Source: Clonostachys chloroleuca | Lineage: Eukaryota; Ascomycota; Sordariomycetes; Hypocreales; Bionectriaceae | Assembly: GCA_037952775.1 (NCBI GenBank) | Contig: JBANAY010000004.1 | Location: 13,268,001 to 13,332,000 of the forward strand | Length of the DNA: 64,000 nucleotides | Direction of reading: 5' to 3' | Shown here: positions 48,128 to 59,413 of the stretch, one piece after another | Numbering within the stretch: position 1 is the first letter of the stretch | How the letters are laid out: the number at the start of each line of letters is the position of its first letter | The notes under the pieces: model-generated | The model's database searches: none | Told to the model about the DNA's origin: nothing | The model's input: only the letters and a program-made list of their open reading frames with translations | Program-made: the position numbers and the translations under genes

Positions 48128-49812
48128 ATGGCGCTTCTCGCCTCACTCCTTCGGAGCGAAAAGCGACCCGTATTTCTTGAAATCCGTTCTTCGGCCGGTC
48201 TCATTGTCACCACGGCTTCCTTTGCCACATTCACTGTATGACCTCATCATTTTTTCTCGCCTTATTGTGGGTATGCCTAACCTTCTGACTTGAAAGGACG
48301 TCTTCTTATACGCGGTCATTGTCCCCGTACTACCATTTTCCTTGTCTAGCCGCGCCGGTGTCGCTGAAGATCAAGGTATGTCTCAAGTGGCCTTTGGCGC
48401 AACCGTTATATTACAAGGCTAAGACATGCATGACATGACGAACAGTTCAGTACTGGATCTCGATATCCCTGGCTGTCTATGGAGCCGCCCTCCTCGCTTC
48501 ATCCCGTACGTGCTATGAACCCTCCCACCACGTCGAGCAACTCCCAATTGACCTTTCATCTCGTGCCGCAGCCATCTGGGGGTATCTCGCGGACCGGATC
48601 CGCAACCGCAAGATTCCCATGCTGGTCGGCCTGATATTTCTCACTGGTTCCACAGTGTTCCTCTGCTTGGCCACTAACATCGCCATGCTGCTGGTCGGGC
48701 GCGTGCTACAGGGCTGCTCTGCCGCCCTCACATGGACCGTTGGCCTCGCCCTCGTCGTGGATTCCGTGGATGCTAGTCAACTTGGAATGGCAACGGGCTG
48801 GGTCGGCATGGCCACCAGCTTGGGGGTGCTCCTCGCGCCTCTGTTGGGCGGTCTCGTCTACGAGCATGGTGGCTACTATTCCGTATTCGCCATGTGTTTC
48901 GGCATTCTTGCTGTAGACATCGCACTTCGAATAGCCATCATCGAGGTCAAGGAAGCCAAGAGGTGGATAGACAAGACACCTGTACAGAGTACTACCGAGA
49001 TGTCTGGTGCTATCAAGGATGTTGTTACTAAATCGGAGCCAACAGGAGATGACGCTGTCCAGCGCGTCGGTAAGGATAACACGATGACGGAGATGTCTGA
49101 GGATACTACTCCCAATCATAACCGGCCATCGCCGGCCTCCAAACATAACCATGTCGTCGGACCTCTGATCGGGTTGCTGCGCAAACCAAGACTCCTCGCT
49201 GCTCTATGGGGCACTCTAGTCCACGCCATCATCCAGACGTCGTTTGACAGTACGCTCCCGCTCTTTGTCAAATCAACCTTCCACTGGGACTCAACCGGCG
49301 CAGGACTGGCCTTCCTCCCGTTGGTGGCTCCCTGCTTTATCAGCCCACTTATCGGGATCATGAACGACAAGTACGGGCCCAAGTGGCTCGCAACAAGCGG
49401 TTTCATCATCGCTACGCCGTTCCTGATATCTCTCCGCTTCGTGTCCGAGGATAGTATCAACCACAAGATCATGATGTGCGGACTGCTGGTGGGCGTCGGG
49501 CTAGCCGTCGCCCTGGTATTTGGTCCGTTGATGGCGGAAATCTCCTGGTCGGCAGTCGACGGTATGGATCCAACGCAAGACGACATGTCAGCCGTGCCCT
49601 ATGCGCAAGCATACGGGCTGTACAACATGGCGTTCTCGGGCGGGTGTATGCTCGGGCCCATATTGGGTGGCTTGATCAGGGACAGAGCTGGATGGCCCAC
49701 GGTCTGTTGGGTGCTGGGGCTGATCACGGCGGCATCAACAATCACACAGGCCCTCTGGATCGGAGGACCTCTGAAGCTGAAGCTGCCAGGGCGAGCCGGT
49801 GAGTCGTCGTAG
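48128..49812 (+). CDS. Major facilitator superfamily transporter (DHA1-like)
   Basis: Predicted plasma-membrane or vacuolar proton antiporter. Exons 48128-48235, 48297-48375, 48446-48505 and 48572-49812, with consistent phases, give 495 residues. TM1 reads FTDVFLYAVIVPVLPFSLS. The loop 2-3 signature is GYLADRIRNRKIPML and the TM5 antiporter-type motif is GWVGMATSLGVLLAPLLGG. A charged loop of about 60 residues (KTPVQSTTEM to PASKHNHV) separates the two six-helix halves. C-terminal helices include YGLYNMAFSGGCMLGPILGG. The arrangement resembles fungal drug:H+ antiporters and vesicular amine transporters; the substrate cannot be deduced. The start codon is only 70 bp from the ATG of the divergent disrupted gene, so the two would share a very compact promoter. 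Confidence 0.92.
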
Positions 49813-51023
49813 TACCACGACATGCAGAGATATGACGTAGTTCATGATACCCAATGCCAAGGCTTTTCCATCAAACAAATCGAGAGCGTCGTCTAAAGAT
49901 TGCATGAAACTCACCCACATTACCTAAATTGATAAGGGACGAGCCGGGTCAGCATCGTCACATTATGGAGATCTCACCTGTCTTCGGCATGCAGGTACCA
50001 CATACCGTCCCCCAGGCCAGCCCATGATCTACATGTGGCTGAAGATGCGTTAGTGGTCAATGCATGAGGACAGGTGAGACATTCTCGAATCCAAGCCAAT
50101 GGGCCAGAAACGTGGCGTGCCGCTAGACGGGCCCAAAACACACTCCCGACTTAACCTGCAGGGCGTCATCGTCGGAACTTTGTTTGAGCCGCCGTGTGTG
50201 ATGCCTCTTCAGCTTAAGTCTGGCCCTTCTCCACGCTTAAGCTGCGTACTACCTATCACCGTGCAACCAACGACGTAGCAGGCTGTTGCCATGCCCTCCA
50301 GTGGGCTTTCTGCTCTTCTGGAGACTTCCCATCCTGGTTCTTCAAGGCTTCGGGCTCGGCAACGGCCCCACCACCTTGAAACTAGCTGAAAAGATGATGG
50401 TATCACGATCCTGTCACTCACGCCTCGTCAATACATTGCCGCTGCACGTCTGTCTGCCTATGGTAGGAGGAACATGAGATGGTTCCATAGACCGTCCTGC
50501 GCTGCATGTTTCGTTGCCGTTCAATCAGCCGCTATGGATCTCCTCTTCTCAACTAAGAAGACCGTAGCCACCGGATCACCCATCCGGCCTCAGCTTCCCC
50601 GTCCGTCTAAGAGTCTGACGATCCCGCCCACTAATCTGCGCCCTACAGTATCCTTGGCGCATCCCACCTTCCCCTTGTATCAAGCTTCATCTCCCCCATA
50701 TCGCATGACAGAGGTTCTCTTTCCTCGTGGAGCACACAGCCCACAAGTGCCGCACCATTCTTCAGCTCGCAGCGCATTCCAAGAAGAGAAAGTTGGACGG
50801 CACTCGTATGCATGATGATGGACATATTGAGACATTTCAGCTTCTGGTGTACATTGTGATAGCTAACTGTAGATGGTGGCTTGGCTATATAACCAGTCCG
50901 GTGATCCGCCTTGAAAGTTCCTTTGCCCAGTCCATCCGCGTTAAACATCACTTACCAGGCATTCGATCACCCAGTCCGTGAAGAACCCATCCATTGTCAC
51001 CCACTTAAAACATCCAAGACAAA
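49813..51023. other. Intergenic region, 1.2 kb
   Basis: Between the MFS gene and the lysozyme gene. The lysozyme promoter includes GGCTATATAACC at about 50881, a good TATA box about 140 bp before its ATG. Short frames only. Confidence 0.65.
50883..50890 (+). promoter_or_regulatory. Probable TATA box of the lysozyme gene
   Basis: CTATATAA lies about 140 bp upstream of the GH24 start codon in the correct orientation; no other gene begins nearby. Confidence 0.45.
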
Positions 51024-51729
51024 ATGGTCGCCAAGTCCTTCATCATCGCCCTTCTGGGCCTCACCTCCGTCTCGGCCGCTTGCACCGGACCTGCTGTCAA
51101 CTCTGCCACCGTCTCCCTCATCACGGAATTCGAAGGCTTCAGGGCCGATATCTGTATGCACCCTACCAAATCACGTCTCTTTCTCTATCAAAGATTCACC
51201 AACTGACCTATTATCATACCCTTAAAGACAAGGACCCTGCCGGTTATCCCACCGTAGGCTACGGCCATCTCTGCTCTGATTCCAAGTGCTCAGACGTCCC
51301 TTACTCCATTCCCCTCTCCCAGGCCAACGGCCGCAAGCTCCTCCAGTCCGATCTTGCTGTACGTATCCCCCATCAGACTTCCACATCTCGCAGTTTGAAT
51401 GCCACGCAGCGAATCCTAACTCTCAGAACAAACAGCCCGCCCAGAACTGCATCACTCTCGCCACCACCTCCAACGTCGTCCTCAACGCCAACCAGTACGG
51501 CGCCTTCGTCAGCTGGACCTTCAACATGGGCTGCGGCGCCGTCAAGTCCTCCACCCTCCTCAAGCGCCTCAACGCCGGCGAGAACCCCAACACCGTCGCC
51601 GCCGAGGAGCTCCCCAAGTGGAAGAACGCCGGAGGGGTCGAGCTCCCGGGTCTCGTCCGCCGTCGCGCCGCAGAGGTTGCGCTTGCTAAGACTGCTACTT
51701 CTGACAAGGCCCTGCCTGCCTGCTCCTGA
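51024..51729 (+). CDS. Secreted GH24 (T4/phage-type) lysozyme
   Basis: Muramidase that cleaves bacterial peptidoglycan. Exons 51024-51153, 51228-51358 and 51427-51729 give 187 residues. The N-terminus is a signal peptide (MVAKSFIIALLGLTSVSAA, cleavage near residue 19). Glu37, Asp46 and Thr52 (FEGFRADIYKDPAGYPTVGYGH) keep exactly the spacing of T4 lysozyme Glu11, Asp20 and Thr26, so the active site is complete. SWTFNMGCGAVKSSTLL and a GLVRRRAAEV segment match the C-terminal lobe. Six Cys may form disulfides in the secreted protein. The family is typical of phages and bacteria, so an old transfer into fungi is likely, followed by gain of two introns; intron 1 falls between the codons for Glu37 and Asp46. 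Role in defence or feeding on bacteria is inferred. Confidence 0.93.
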
Positions 51730-52228
51730 GTGCGAGTGGGAGGAATTAGACGTGTGGAGCCATTGGGAGAAGATTGATGAATGAAGATTATGAATTGAAC
51801 CTCCAATAAAAATAGTATAGAAGGACGATGAAGAGATTCATCTGTCGGCGTTTCCCAATGCAAATGCGTGAAATGAAATCAAACAGAAGCCTATCTTCGA
51901 ATTTTTGTACTTGCGATGGTGAGATAGATGCTGCCCCGCAAGAGTACCGTGCAATTCAAGAAGAAGCAGTAGCTGTCTGTCCACTCACCAGCTTCTCGAG
52001 GCGTCATTAATGCTATTAAATCACGGCCGAACCTTGATTCGACCCACGTCGAAGCATTCAGACATGTTGTCCCATCATAGCGAGATGGTAGGCGAGACCA
52101 AGCACCGAGCTCCCAGGGTGAGGAACACAGGATGAGGAATACCGAATGAAATATGGCTCAGACAACACGTTCATAAGCTCCGTTCTGTGTATCGTACAAT
52201 GATCCAATCGATCTCGCATGTGGCTCTC
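51730..52228. other. Convergent 3' intergenic region, lysozyme / EngB-type GTPase
   Basis: 499 bp tail-to-tail spacer, AT-rich, no gene seen. Confidence 0.65.
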
Positions 52229-53338
52229 TCATGATTTCCACTTGATATCGTCGAAAGAAACAACATCTCCGTCGTAGGCGATATTCTCGGGCTTCACTTC
52301 AATCTTCTCCTGCAAATTATAGCCCGCCATATCCATGATTGCTCTGCGCACACCCGGAATTCCACCGCCGGTTGCAAGTCCCTTGGGCGAGGATCTCATA
52401 CCCGCAGAAATGGCGTACACATCCGGTATCCAGCCCGTCCCCTCCTTCCATCCATTCTCTTGCGTCGCACTCAGTTTCCGCAGCTCGGGTCGGATGGACT
52501 CGACGCTCTGACTGAGCTTCTCAGCCCAACTAGGCCCAAGGGTATCGGCCTTGGTGAGAACAATGAGGGTCTTGCAGTTTGCCTCAGCCAGTGCCTTCAG
52601 CACGTTCCGGTCGGCGTCGTGTGCGTCCCCTGGTCTATTGTAGAGCAAAACGGCGCCGCGAAGAGACTTGCGCTTGTTCAGATACTTGGTGATCGTATCC
52701 CCCCAGTCCATGTGGCTCCTGAATCCATAGCCAGGGGTGTCCAGAAGCCGCAAGCCATGTCTCGGAGGCCGCATGCCTTTCTCCAGGAAATCCTTGTTGA
52801 TGAATTCAGGTGATCCTATCCCAAAGACGTTCATTGTCGATGTGTGGCCTGCCTTCTTGCTGACCTTGGCAGCGTCCGAACGCCCGAGGAGGGCATTGAT
52901 GAAGGTCGATTTCCCCACATTTGAACGTCCAAGGATCACAATCTCTGGGATGATTAGATTGATAGGGTGGTTCTTCAGCTCGCTTGCCGAGTAGAGGAAC
53001 GCATAGCGCTGGCGGAAAAACTTGTCTGCGGCGTTCAACGAAGGCCTATCCTCCTTGGTGACCGGGGCTGGAGTCTGAGAATCTGGTCTAAAACAGATAG
53101 AAGATAGACGGTGCACGCTTTTATCTTCTGAGGGTTTTGCCTTTGGGGCTAAGGTGCTGTAGGGGCTGGTTTTCAATACCAGTGGTTTCCAGAAGTGCTT
53201 CAGACCAACCGAGTTATGTATGGCTGCTGGAGATAGTTGACTCCAGCATGTTTTTATTGGACTATAACCACATGTTCCCGATTTTGTGCATAGTCTGGAG
53301 AGCTTGAACCCTCCTTGATACTTCAGAACTCCCGACAT
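52229..53338 (-). CDS. EngB/YihA-type GTP-binding protein, probably mitochondrial
   Basis: EngB GTPases act in large-subunit ribosome assembly in bacteria and organelles. Single exon, 369 residues from the first ATG (MSGVLKYQGGFKL). Domains: a Lys/Arg/Ser-rich N-terminal part of about 125 residues lacking acidic residues at first, compatible with a mitochondrial targeting sequence; P-loop GRSNVGKSTF (about 136-145); KKAGHTSTMNVF containing the G2 Thr; G3 DTPGYGF; G4 LTKAD; and an SATQENGWKEG segment. The insert between G2 and G3 is longer than in bacterial EngB. Mitochondrial location is inferred from the N-terminus and from the family in fungi. Confidence 0.9.
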   Translation of the reverse strand: MSGVLKYQGGFKLSRLCTKSGTCGYSPIKTCWSQLSPAAIHNSVGLKHFWKPLVLKTSPYSTLAPKAKPSEDKSVHRLSSICFRPDSQTPAPVTKEDRPSLNAADKFFRQRYAFLYSASELKNHPINLIIPEIVILGRSNVGKSTFINALLGRSDAAKVSKKAGHTSTMNVFGIGSPEFINKDFLEKGMRPPRHGLRLLDTPGYGFRSHMDWGDTITKYLNKRKSLRGAVLLYNRPGDAHDADRNVLKALAEANCKTLIVLTKADTLGPSWAEKLSQSVESIRPELRKLSATQENGWKEGTGWIPDVYAISAGMRSSPKGLATGGGIPGVRRAIMDMAGYNLQEKIEVKPENIAYDGDVVSFDDIKWKS

Positions 53339-54138
53339 GGGAGTAGAATTGAGAAACAAAATGTTTCGGCAAATTATTTACAAGCAGACAGTGCCTTTGC
53401 GATTGAGATTGATATTTGCTGGATAGCTTATGTCAGCAGTGTATACTCAGCACCGCCTTCCAGAGGCTACCCTACAGCGTACCGGGAAACAGCACTATCA
53501 CAAATTTAGATGCAAAGGTGGTATATATGATGATATTTGATTGCTCAATAAGAGTCTCGGTATAATAAAATATGTGTATGACTGTGTGTTCATAGAAAGG
53601 CTAGTTGAAAGACGATGCTAGTCCTTAGTTATGGCCCTGCGTTGAAGTTTGAGGTATTCACCTCGCAATACTTACACCATATGATAGACAGTGTTAGTTT
53701 CTTATCCTTAAGCATTCGAAATTGAGTGAGCATGTCCTACTTATATTCACAGATTTTCAAGCTATTGGTTGTTAAATGTTTATCAGAACCACGCGAGGAG
53801 AACAACAGCAAATAATAAAATTCCCGCAACAAGGCTTTAACTAGCATCGGCCCCGACAGACTTTTCTCCGATGAGGAGTCTAAGAGGTATGTGCTTGTTC
53901 GATAATAAAGAGTCTGCTTCCCCCGCAAAACCCCAGCCTTTGCTTAAAGCCAACATCACCGGATAGTCGGAATCGGCGCTGTATCCGAACAACTTCAACC
54001 CCACAGCCGGCCATGTGCTCTTTTGCTTAAGAACGTGTTATTGCCTCTGTTCTCCGCAGAAAGGATGTTGGCCCTGATTTCTTCTGGACAGTCAACCAGG
54101 CAGACTTACACAACGCCATATAGCGTCTAGTTACCACA
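53339..54138. other. Divergent intergenic region, EngB / HSL-family hydrolase
   Basis: 800 bp with an AT-rich centre (53.5-53.8 kb). Contains both promoters. No gene seen. Confidence 0.65.
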
Positions 54139-55170
54139 ATGTCTGATCCAAGACCAATCACCTTTGACCCACGGGTCTTTGATCCATCCTCCATTACGGA
54201 AGAAGCCAAGGCTTTTGACGCCAAAGCGAAGGATGTGGAATCAAGAATGCCTAAGATCCAAATCGTTGGTGCCAAAGAGATGCGCCGCATGCGTCTCGCC
54301 GGCGAGACAGCCAGACCTCCGCCAACTCTGGTCGAATCGGCCACCGTTTCCAGCATTCCCTCCCGCGAACCTGGACGGAGCATCCCAATCCGCATCCTGA
54401 CACCCCAAAACGGAAAACCAATTCGTGGCGTCTATATGCACATCCATGGGGGCGGCTGGTCGCTAGCAGACGAGTCCTTTGCCGATCTATTCCTGCAGGG
54501 CCTGGCCGACGGCCACGGCCTGGTATGCGTCTCCATCGGCTATAGACTTGCCCCCGAGCACCCCTTCCCAGCCGGGCCCGAGGATTGCTACGACGCCGTA
54601 GAGTGGCTCGTCCTCAACTCGGAGGCAATCTACAAGGTTCCTCTTGCTTTCATCGGTGGAGACTCAGCGGGCGGCCACCTGTCCATGCTCACCGGGCTTC
54701 ATCTCCTCCAGCACTCGGACGAGAGGTTCTCCAACTACCCCCTCAAGGGGCTGATGCTGCACTTTGGGGCCTTCTCGCTCAACTTCATGCCATCTGGATA
54801 CAACATGACCCAAAACGAGTCAGGTCTCAACATTGACTACGACGCCATGGTTTTTTGCCGAGACCAGTTCCTGCCTGGCTGGACACATGAGACGCTCATC
54901 AGGCCGGACGTGAGTCCTCTCTACACTAACCTAGAACCCCTCCGAGGAAAACTCTACCCGGTACTCTTCACTTGCGGTACTAGGGATGTCCTGATTGACG
55001 ACACATTGTTCATGAGTGTAAAGTGGTTAGCAGCTGGAGGTGAGGCCGTTGTAGAAATCGTGCCTGGTGCGCAACATGGGTACATCATGGCCCCAAGGAG
55101 CCTTGTGGGAAGTGGCTCTGAGCAGGGCATGGCTGCGGTTGATCGGTTCATTGAAAATAAACTTCAGTAG
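54139..55170 (+). CDS. Alpha/beta hydrolase of the hormone-sensitive lipase (HSL) family
   Basis: Carboxylester hydrolase acting on short esters or acetylated metabolites. Single exon, 343 residues. The oxyanion-hole motif HGGGW starts at His103 and the nucleophile elbow GDSAGG has Ser176. The likely catalytic Asp lies in TRDVLIDDT and the His in AQHGYIM near the C-terminus. SIGYRLAPEHPFPAGPEDC between them is the conserved HSL strand-helix block. There is no signal peptide, so it is cytosolic. The nearest neighbour downstream begins only 240 bp after the stop on the same strand, but the two functions are unrelated. Substrate unknown. Confidence 0.93.
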   Translation: MSDPRPITFDPRVFDPSSITEEAKAFDAKAKDVESRMPKIQIVGAKEMRRMRLAGETARPPPTLVESATVSSIPSREPGRSIPIRILTPQNGKPIRGVYMHIHGGGWSLADESFADLFLQGLADGHGLVCVSIGYRLAPEHPFPAGPEDCYDAVEWLVLNSEAIYKVPLAFIGGDSAGGHLSMLTGLHLLQHSDERFSNYPLKGLMLHFGAFSLNFMPSGYNMTQNESGLNIDYDAMVFCRDQFLPGWTHETLIRPDVSPLYTNLEPLRGKLYPVLFTCGTRDVLIDDTLFMSVKWLAAGGEAVVEIVPGAQHGYIMAPRSLVGSGSEQGMAAVDRFIENKLQ

Positions 55171-55409
55171 CCTTATTTTGGCATACATGTAACAAAAATA
55201 GATGGTAAATAAAATGATTCCTCTATCTCTCCCTACCTCGATGTCGGTGTTGTATTGGGATGGATTTAGGCTCTAGGTTATGCAAGTTTGTACCTAGGTA
55301 CCGCTGACTCAGCACAAAGCATCCAGGCAGCCAGCCGTTCAAACAGGCATCGTCAAAGAAGTAGAGCGAGCAAACAACCTGGCACCAGGCAATTGGATCC
55401 CGCACAACG

Positions 55410-56114
55410 ATGGACGACTTCCAAAAACGCATCGACTCGCTCCTGGAGAGCTACCTGGAGTTTCTAGACGAGTACACCCGCCTGCGAGCCCAGCTTTCCA
55501 AGCTCCAGGCCGGCGTCTACCAGAACATTGCCCGAGCCAACTTCTCCGCCGAGCGCGGCCTGCGCTACGGGCAGGACCAGTATGACGAGCGCATGCAGGC
55601 ATCCAGGCTTCTGAGGATCTCCGTTGGCGATAACGGCGAGGACGACAGCGCACCAAGCTTCCATGTAGAAAAATTCAATAGCTCTGCAACTGAAACGCCG
55701 CCCGCCACCGAGCCAGATCGTCCGAGCAGTGGGGAGGAGGAACAAGAGACCGATGATGCTGCTCCTCAAGATGGGAAAGAAGACCGCGACGAAAATAGTG
55801 CCGAAGAAGAAAACAAAGAGGAAAAGCCGGCTGGAGAGGAGGAACAAACAACCAGTACGGTCCGCAAGGATCCTCTGTTCTGGTTTGGTTTGCTTGCTCC
55901 AATGCCACTCCGCAATGCCCAAAGCCTAGCTATCGAAGCTATGGAGCAAATCATACCACGACTCGTCACAGTCAACGCTGAAATGCTCAGGCTGGAAATC
56001 GAGGTAGGGCGCGCTCGTAAAAGGCGAGCAAAGTTTCTACAGAAGAGCAAGGCGGAGCTGGTACACGCTGAGGCAGAAGTGCAGGCCACCGCTCCTGCTG
56101 TTGAAGCTACATGA
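55410..56114 (+). CDS. VMA22: V-ATPase assembly factor, Vma22/CCDC115-like
   Basis: Vma22 works with Vma12 and Vma21 in the ER to assemble the V0 sector of the vacuolar proton pump. Single exon, 234 residues. The conserved N-terminal helix (MDDFQKRIDSLLESYLEFLDEYTRLR, given here only in part, residues 1 to about 26) begins a coiled-coil that continues through SKLQAGVYQNIARAN and YGQDQYDERMQA. A highly acidic linker (about 85-145, Glu/Asp/Lys) is followed by the second conserved block DPLFWFGLLAPMPLRNAQ and a C-terminal coiled coil rich in Glu/Arg. This N-block, acidic linker and FGLLxPxxLR block is diagnostic. The acidic linker is longer than in yeast. Confidence 0.85.
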   Translation: MDDFQKRIDSLLESYLEFLDEYTRLRAQLSKLQAGVYQNIARANFSAERGLRYGQDQYDERMQASRLLRISVGDNGEDDSAPSFHVEKFNSSATETPPATEPDRPSSGEEEQETDDAAPQDGKEDRDENSAEEENKEEKPAGEEEQTTSTVRKDPLFWFGLLAPMPLRNAQSLAIEAMEQIIPRLVTVNAEMLRLEIEVGRARKRRAKFLQKSKAELVHAEAEVQATAPAVEAT

Positions 56115-56474
56115 GGAATCAGTGGTGCACACAAAACCTCGAATTTTTGCTATAATTTTGGGTGCTACCATGCATAAGCGCAACCTGTCAGTCTATTTGT
56201 GCTCCTCTCTACAATATTGAAAGTAGCTGGCATGATTTATTGTTAATAAAGCGAGTACCATCCCTTACGCCTCACCTGATATCAGCATGTTTGCCTTGTT
56301 GAGAATGGATCGTGTATAACACGTAACTCAATAGTCCAATAGATTATTGATGCTAGATTCCGATGCCGGATTGTAGGTTGGTGATATTTATTCTATGTTT
56401 GGGTATACTTAATTCGGTAGCACTCCTTGCTACCCATCACATCAAAATCATTCTCTTTTTCCTTTTTGAATGTG
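56115..56474. other. Convergent 3' intergenic region, Vma22-like / neurochondrin-like
   Basis: 360 bp AT-rich tail-to-tail spacer. No gene seen. Confidence 0.65.
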
Positions 56475-58510
56475 CTATTGTAATTCTGAGAGCATGCCGA
56501 GGACATCATCCAGCTGCTCTCTCAAGGGATCGGTTTGTTTGGTGCTTCTTTCCAACTGGCTGGCAAGCCCGGCAATCGAACTGATCGAATGCTTGTATCT
56601 CTTTCTCGTTCCAGAGCTTGCGTTTGTCAAAATGACACAGCAGAGCTGCAACAAGGAAATCTCAAACTCTTGCACTCTGGGGCTCTGTGATGGATCAGGC
56701 AAGTCCCATGCTGCCACAGTTGTAATGAGATCCATCCACTCTTCAGAGGTCCCACCTCTCTCTAGCTCTACGACGGAGAGAAGAACACGAATGACATCGA
56801 TGCCTCGTATCATATCGTCTTCGCGGCTCGGTGGTTCTCGTACGATGTTTGCCAGGTCTTGGGCCAGTACCTTCCATCCGCCATTCTGCAATAAGATCTC
56901 TCTGCCCCGTTTGATTGTAACGAGCGGCTCAAGCGCAACAAGAATAGGCGACCGGAAATCTAGGTCGCCGGAGGTTTTCGAAGTGTACAGGTCCATAAAC
57001 ATATCTGTCAAACCGGTAGCTTCCTTCCTAAGAGAGTCATTCTCATCTTCTCTCAGCCACAAGGCTAATGCCCGGATGGCGGACAGTATGAATGGGTCTT
57101 GCTCCGCTGCATCTTTCATCGAGTCCCACGCCAGGGTCTGCCTGGTCCCCATCGATGTCACTGTGTTGGCACTTCTCGCTTCTGGATGAAGGCCCATGGC
57201 ACCTGCAACTGATGCATCCCACCTGTCTCTAAGATACTCTACCGTCACTGACATAGTCTCTGATATTGTCTGCCTCAGCTTTAAAAGGCTGTCAGGCGAC
57301 ATGACCAACGACCCCATGGATTCGTCCTCAAGTGATCGAACCAGAAAGCCAATGAACATAGTGGTGGTATCGAACGCCGAAGCCAACCTTCTGGAAATCT
57401 TTGGATATTCCGGACTGTTAATCTTCGCTAACAGACTGGGAGCTGAAGAGCGGATGTCAATCAATAGCAAATGGACCAGTAGATAGCCAAGGGGTTTATC
57501 CGCGTCCTTGTCGTCGGTGAATAATAGCTTTGAGGCGTCGTCTGGATATACTTGAAGCAAAGAAGCCGTAGCATTGGTATAGGCAGACCGTGCTTCAGGG
57601 TTGGGTCGGCTTCTCACCAGATTTTGAATATACCCCACGACGGCACCCAGCCATTGGGGGTTTGGCGGAAATATCTATGAACCCAGAATTAGAGTGGTAG
57701 TGGAAGGAAATAGAAAGAAATGCTTACAGATGAGTCGACTTGTCGCAATAGACCGCCTAGGAATTCGAGTAGTGTGACGGAGTCGGTGCCCTTGAACGAG
57801 GACACAAGGCTCTGTATCGTATCGTTTACACGGGACACAAGCGTCTGCTTCCCTTCAGGAGTACTCATTGTGTTCAGAAACGCATAAAGAATAATATCCA
57901 GAACCAGAGGGTTTGAGGGGGCAGCCTCTGTCAGCGGACTAAGATCCTCTACTTCAATGATGGTCTTGGCTCCTTGCGGTACACTTGACAAAGTATACAG
58001 TAACCTCAGTAGACTATCCATGATTTCCGTCGAACTACACATAAAAGTTGGTTAGACATTCGAGAACAGAATTCGGGATTTTCTAGGTTCTAGATTTATA
58101 AGAGCCACTTACCTGTTAAGCACCGCTTGAATTAGAAGTGGTATACAGCGAGTAAACTTGGATTCACCAAGAGCATCTGCTGGCAAGAGAACGGAAAAGG
58201 TGTGCATGACAGAGACGGCCAAGTTTAACATGTCCTTTCCATTGGAGTTGGACGAAGCGGAGCCAGTTCGGATCAACCTTCGTAAGAACTTGGCGGAAAT
58301 ACTGCCCCAGAGACTTTGGATTGCATCCTGGTCGTCCCGAAGCTGTGGCGAGTTATCGAGCAGCGACTTGACAAGAGCAAGCCCCGTGAATGTTTTGGTG
58401 TCGTCCTCTGCTTGGAGTAAGGCTTGGATCTTTCCAAGATCAACAAGATCGCCCGGGGAAGCACTATCCTGGGGTTTCCCAATCCCTTCGCCGGTTGATG
58501 AGGGCTCCAT
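56475..58510 (-). CDS. Neurochondrin-family (DUF1941) protein
   Basis: Alpha-helical repeat protein of the neurochondrin family; the fungal members have no settled function. Exons 58510-58113, 58034-57728 and 57674-56475, with consistent phases, give 634 residues. Typical segments are FTGLALVKSLLDNSPQ at the N-terminus, the FLRRLIRTG block with a following hydrophobic helix LAVSVMHTFSVLLP, and a late REILLQNGGWKVLAQDL motif. Most of the chain is predicted helical and Leu-rich, without transmembrane segments. The C-terminus (LEFEISLLQLCCVILTN, approximate) precedes a closing LDDVLGMLSELQ. I am confident of the family from the pattern of conserved blocks, less so of any role. Confidence 0.85.
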
Positions 58511-59413
58511 GGTGAGTTGCGCCGTTCAAGGTGGGAAATGCAGAGCCTGCACTAAGTGAGAAAACCGCACCTTCTGGCTGTAGCGCTCACCTGAGTCGGC
58601 CTGGGGAAAGTTGTATTTTCTCTCGACGCAGATTTCCGTACAACTAGGAAAGAGGATTGTAAATTTATGTTTGATCCTAGGTAGTGGGCGTTATAGAAAG
58701 GGCCTGGAGAATCTACAGATTTTAATCACATTTGCAGCCTATCCTGCCGATCTGGTGGGAGCCTCCCGCATTTAAAGTGCTACAGTTGGTTCGTCCACTA
58801 ATAGCAATAGCCTGGCACCTGTGTCGCAGGGTTCCATTAGATGGTGGTTTGCAGGGACAGTGGATCAGTGATTCATTTGGGCTACAATCCGAATCCGGAG
58901 AGTTGGAGAGTTTAGTACGTATGAGGGCGAAGCAAGTGTGTAAAGTATAAGACATGAAAATACTCAAATTGAGTCGGAGGAAAATACCTGTCTGAACCTG
59001 TCTCATACATGTGCCGGTTGCGATGCGGCTTGGTTTCGCTCCTGATCTACATTTGCGTGCTTCTGAAGCTTGCAGGGCTAGGAATGCCCTAAATATAGCT
59101 CTCAAAGTCCCTAGAGAGCTCTTACGTTGCGACTTGCAGGAGGGCGGCCCTAATTAAGGCGAGGCATCCAATCGAATCGAAACCAAAGCGCGACGTAGCG
59201 AATCAAGACTGGCTGCTGTTTCTAGCTCTGCCCTGCCTGCTGTCCAGAGCTGAAGATAAGATAATCATCAATTGGCGGCATCCAACGAGCCGACGTCAAC
59301 ACCACCCACTCCCGCAGAGCACGTCGCGAACCGATATCCCGAAGCTGGCCCAAGTGATTACCCTCGCAACGTCGGAAGAAGCTCAGCAAAAAGATGGAAT
59401 AACTGGCACAATC
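58511..59413. other. Divergent intergenic region, neurochondrin-like / CLC
   Basis: 903 bp with both promoters and the CLC leader. The CLC frame is open about 60 bp upstream of the chosen ATG but has no earlier in-frame ATG. Short frames only. Confidence 0.65.

Noticed and set aside
48128..51729. Secondary-metabolite or defence gene cluster
   Set aside because: An MFS transporter and a lysozyme are near each other, but no synthase, tailoring enzyme or cluster regulator accompanies them.
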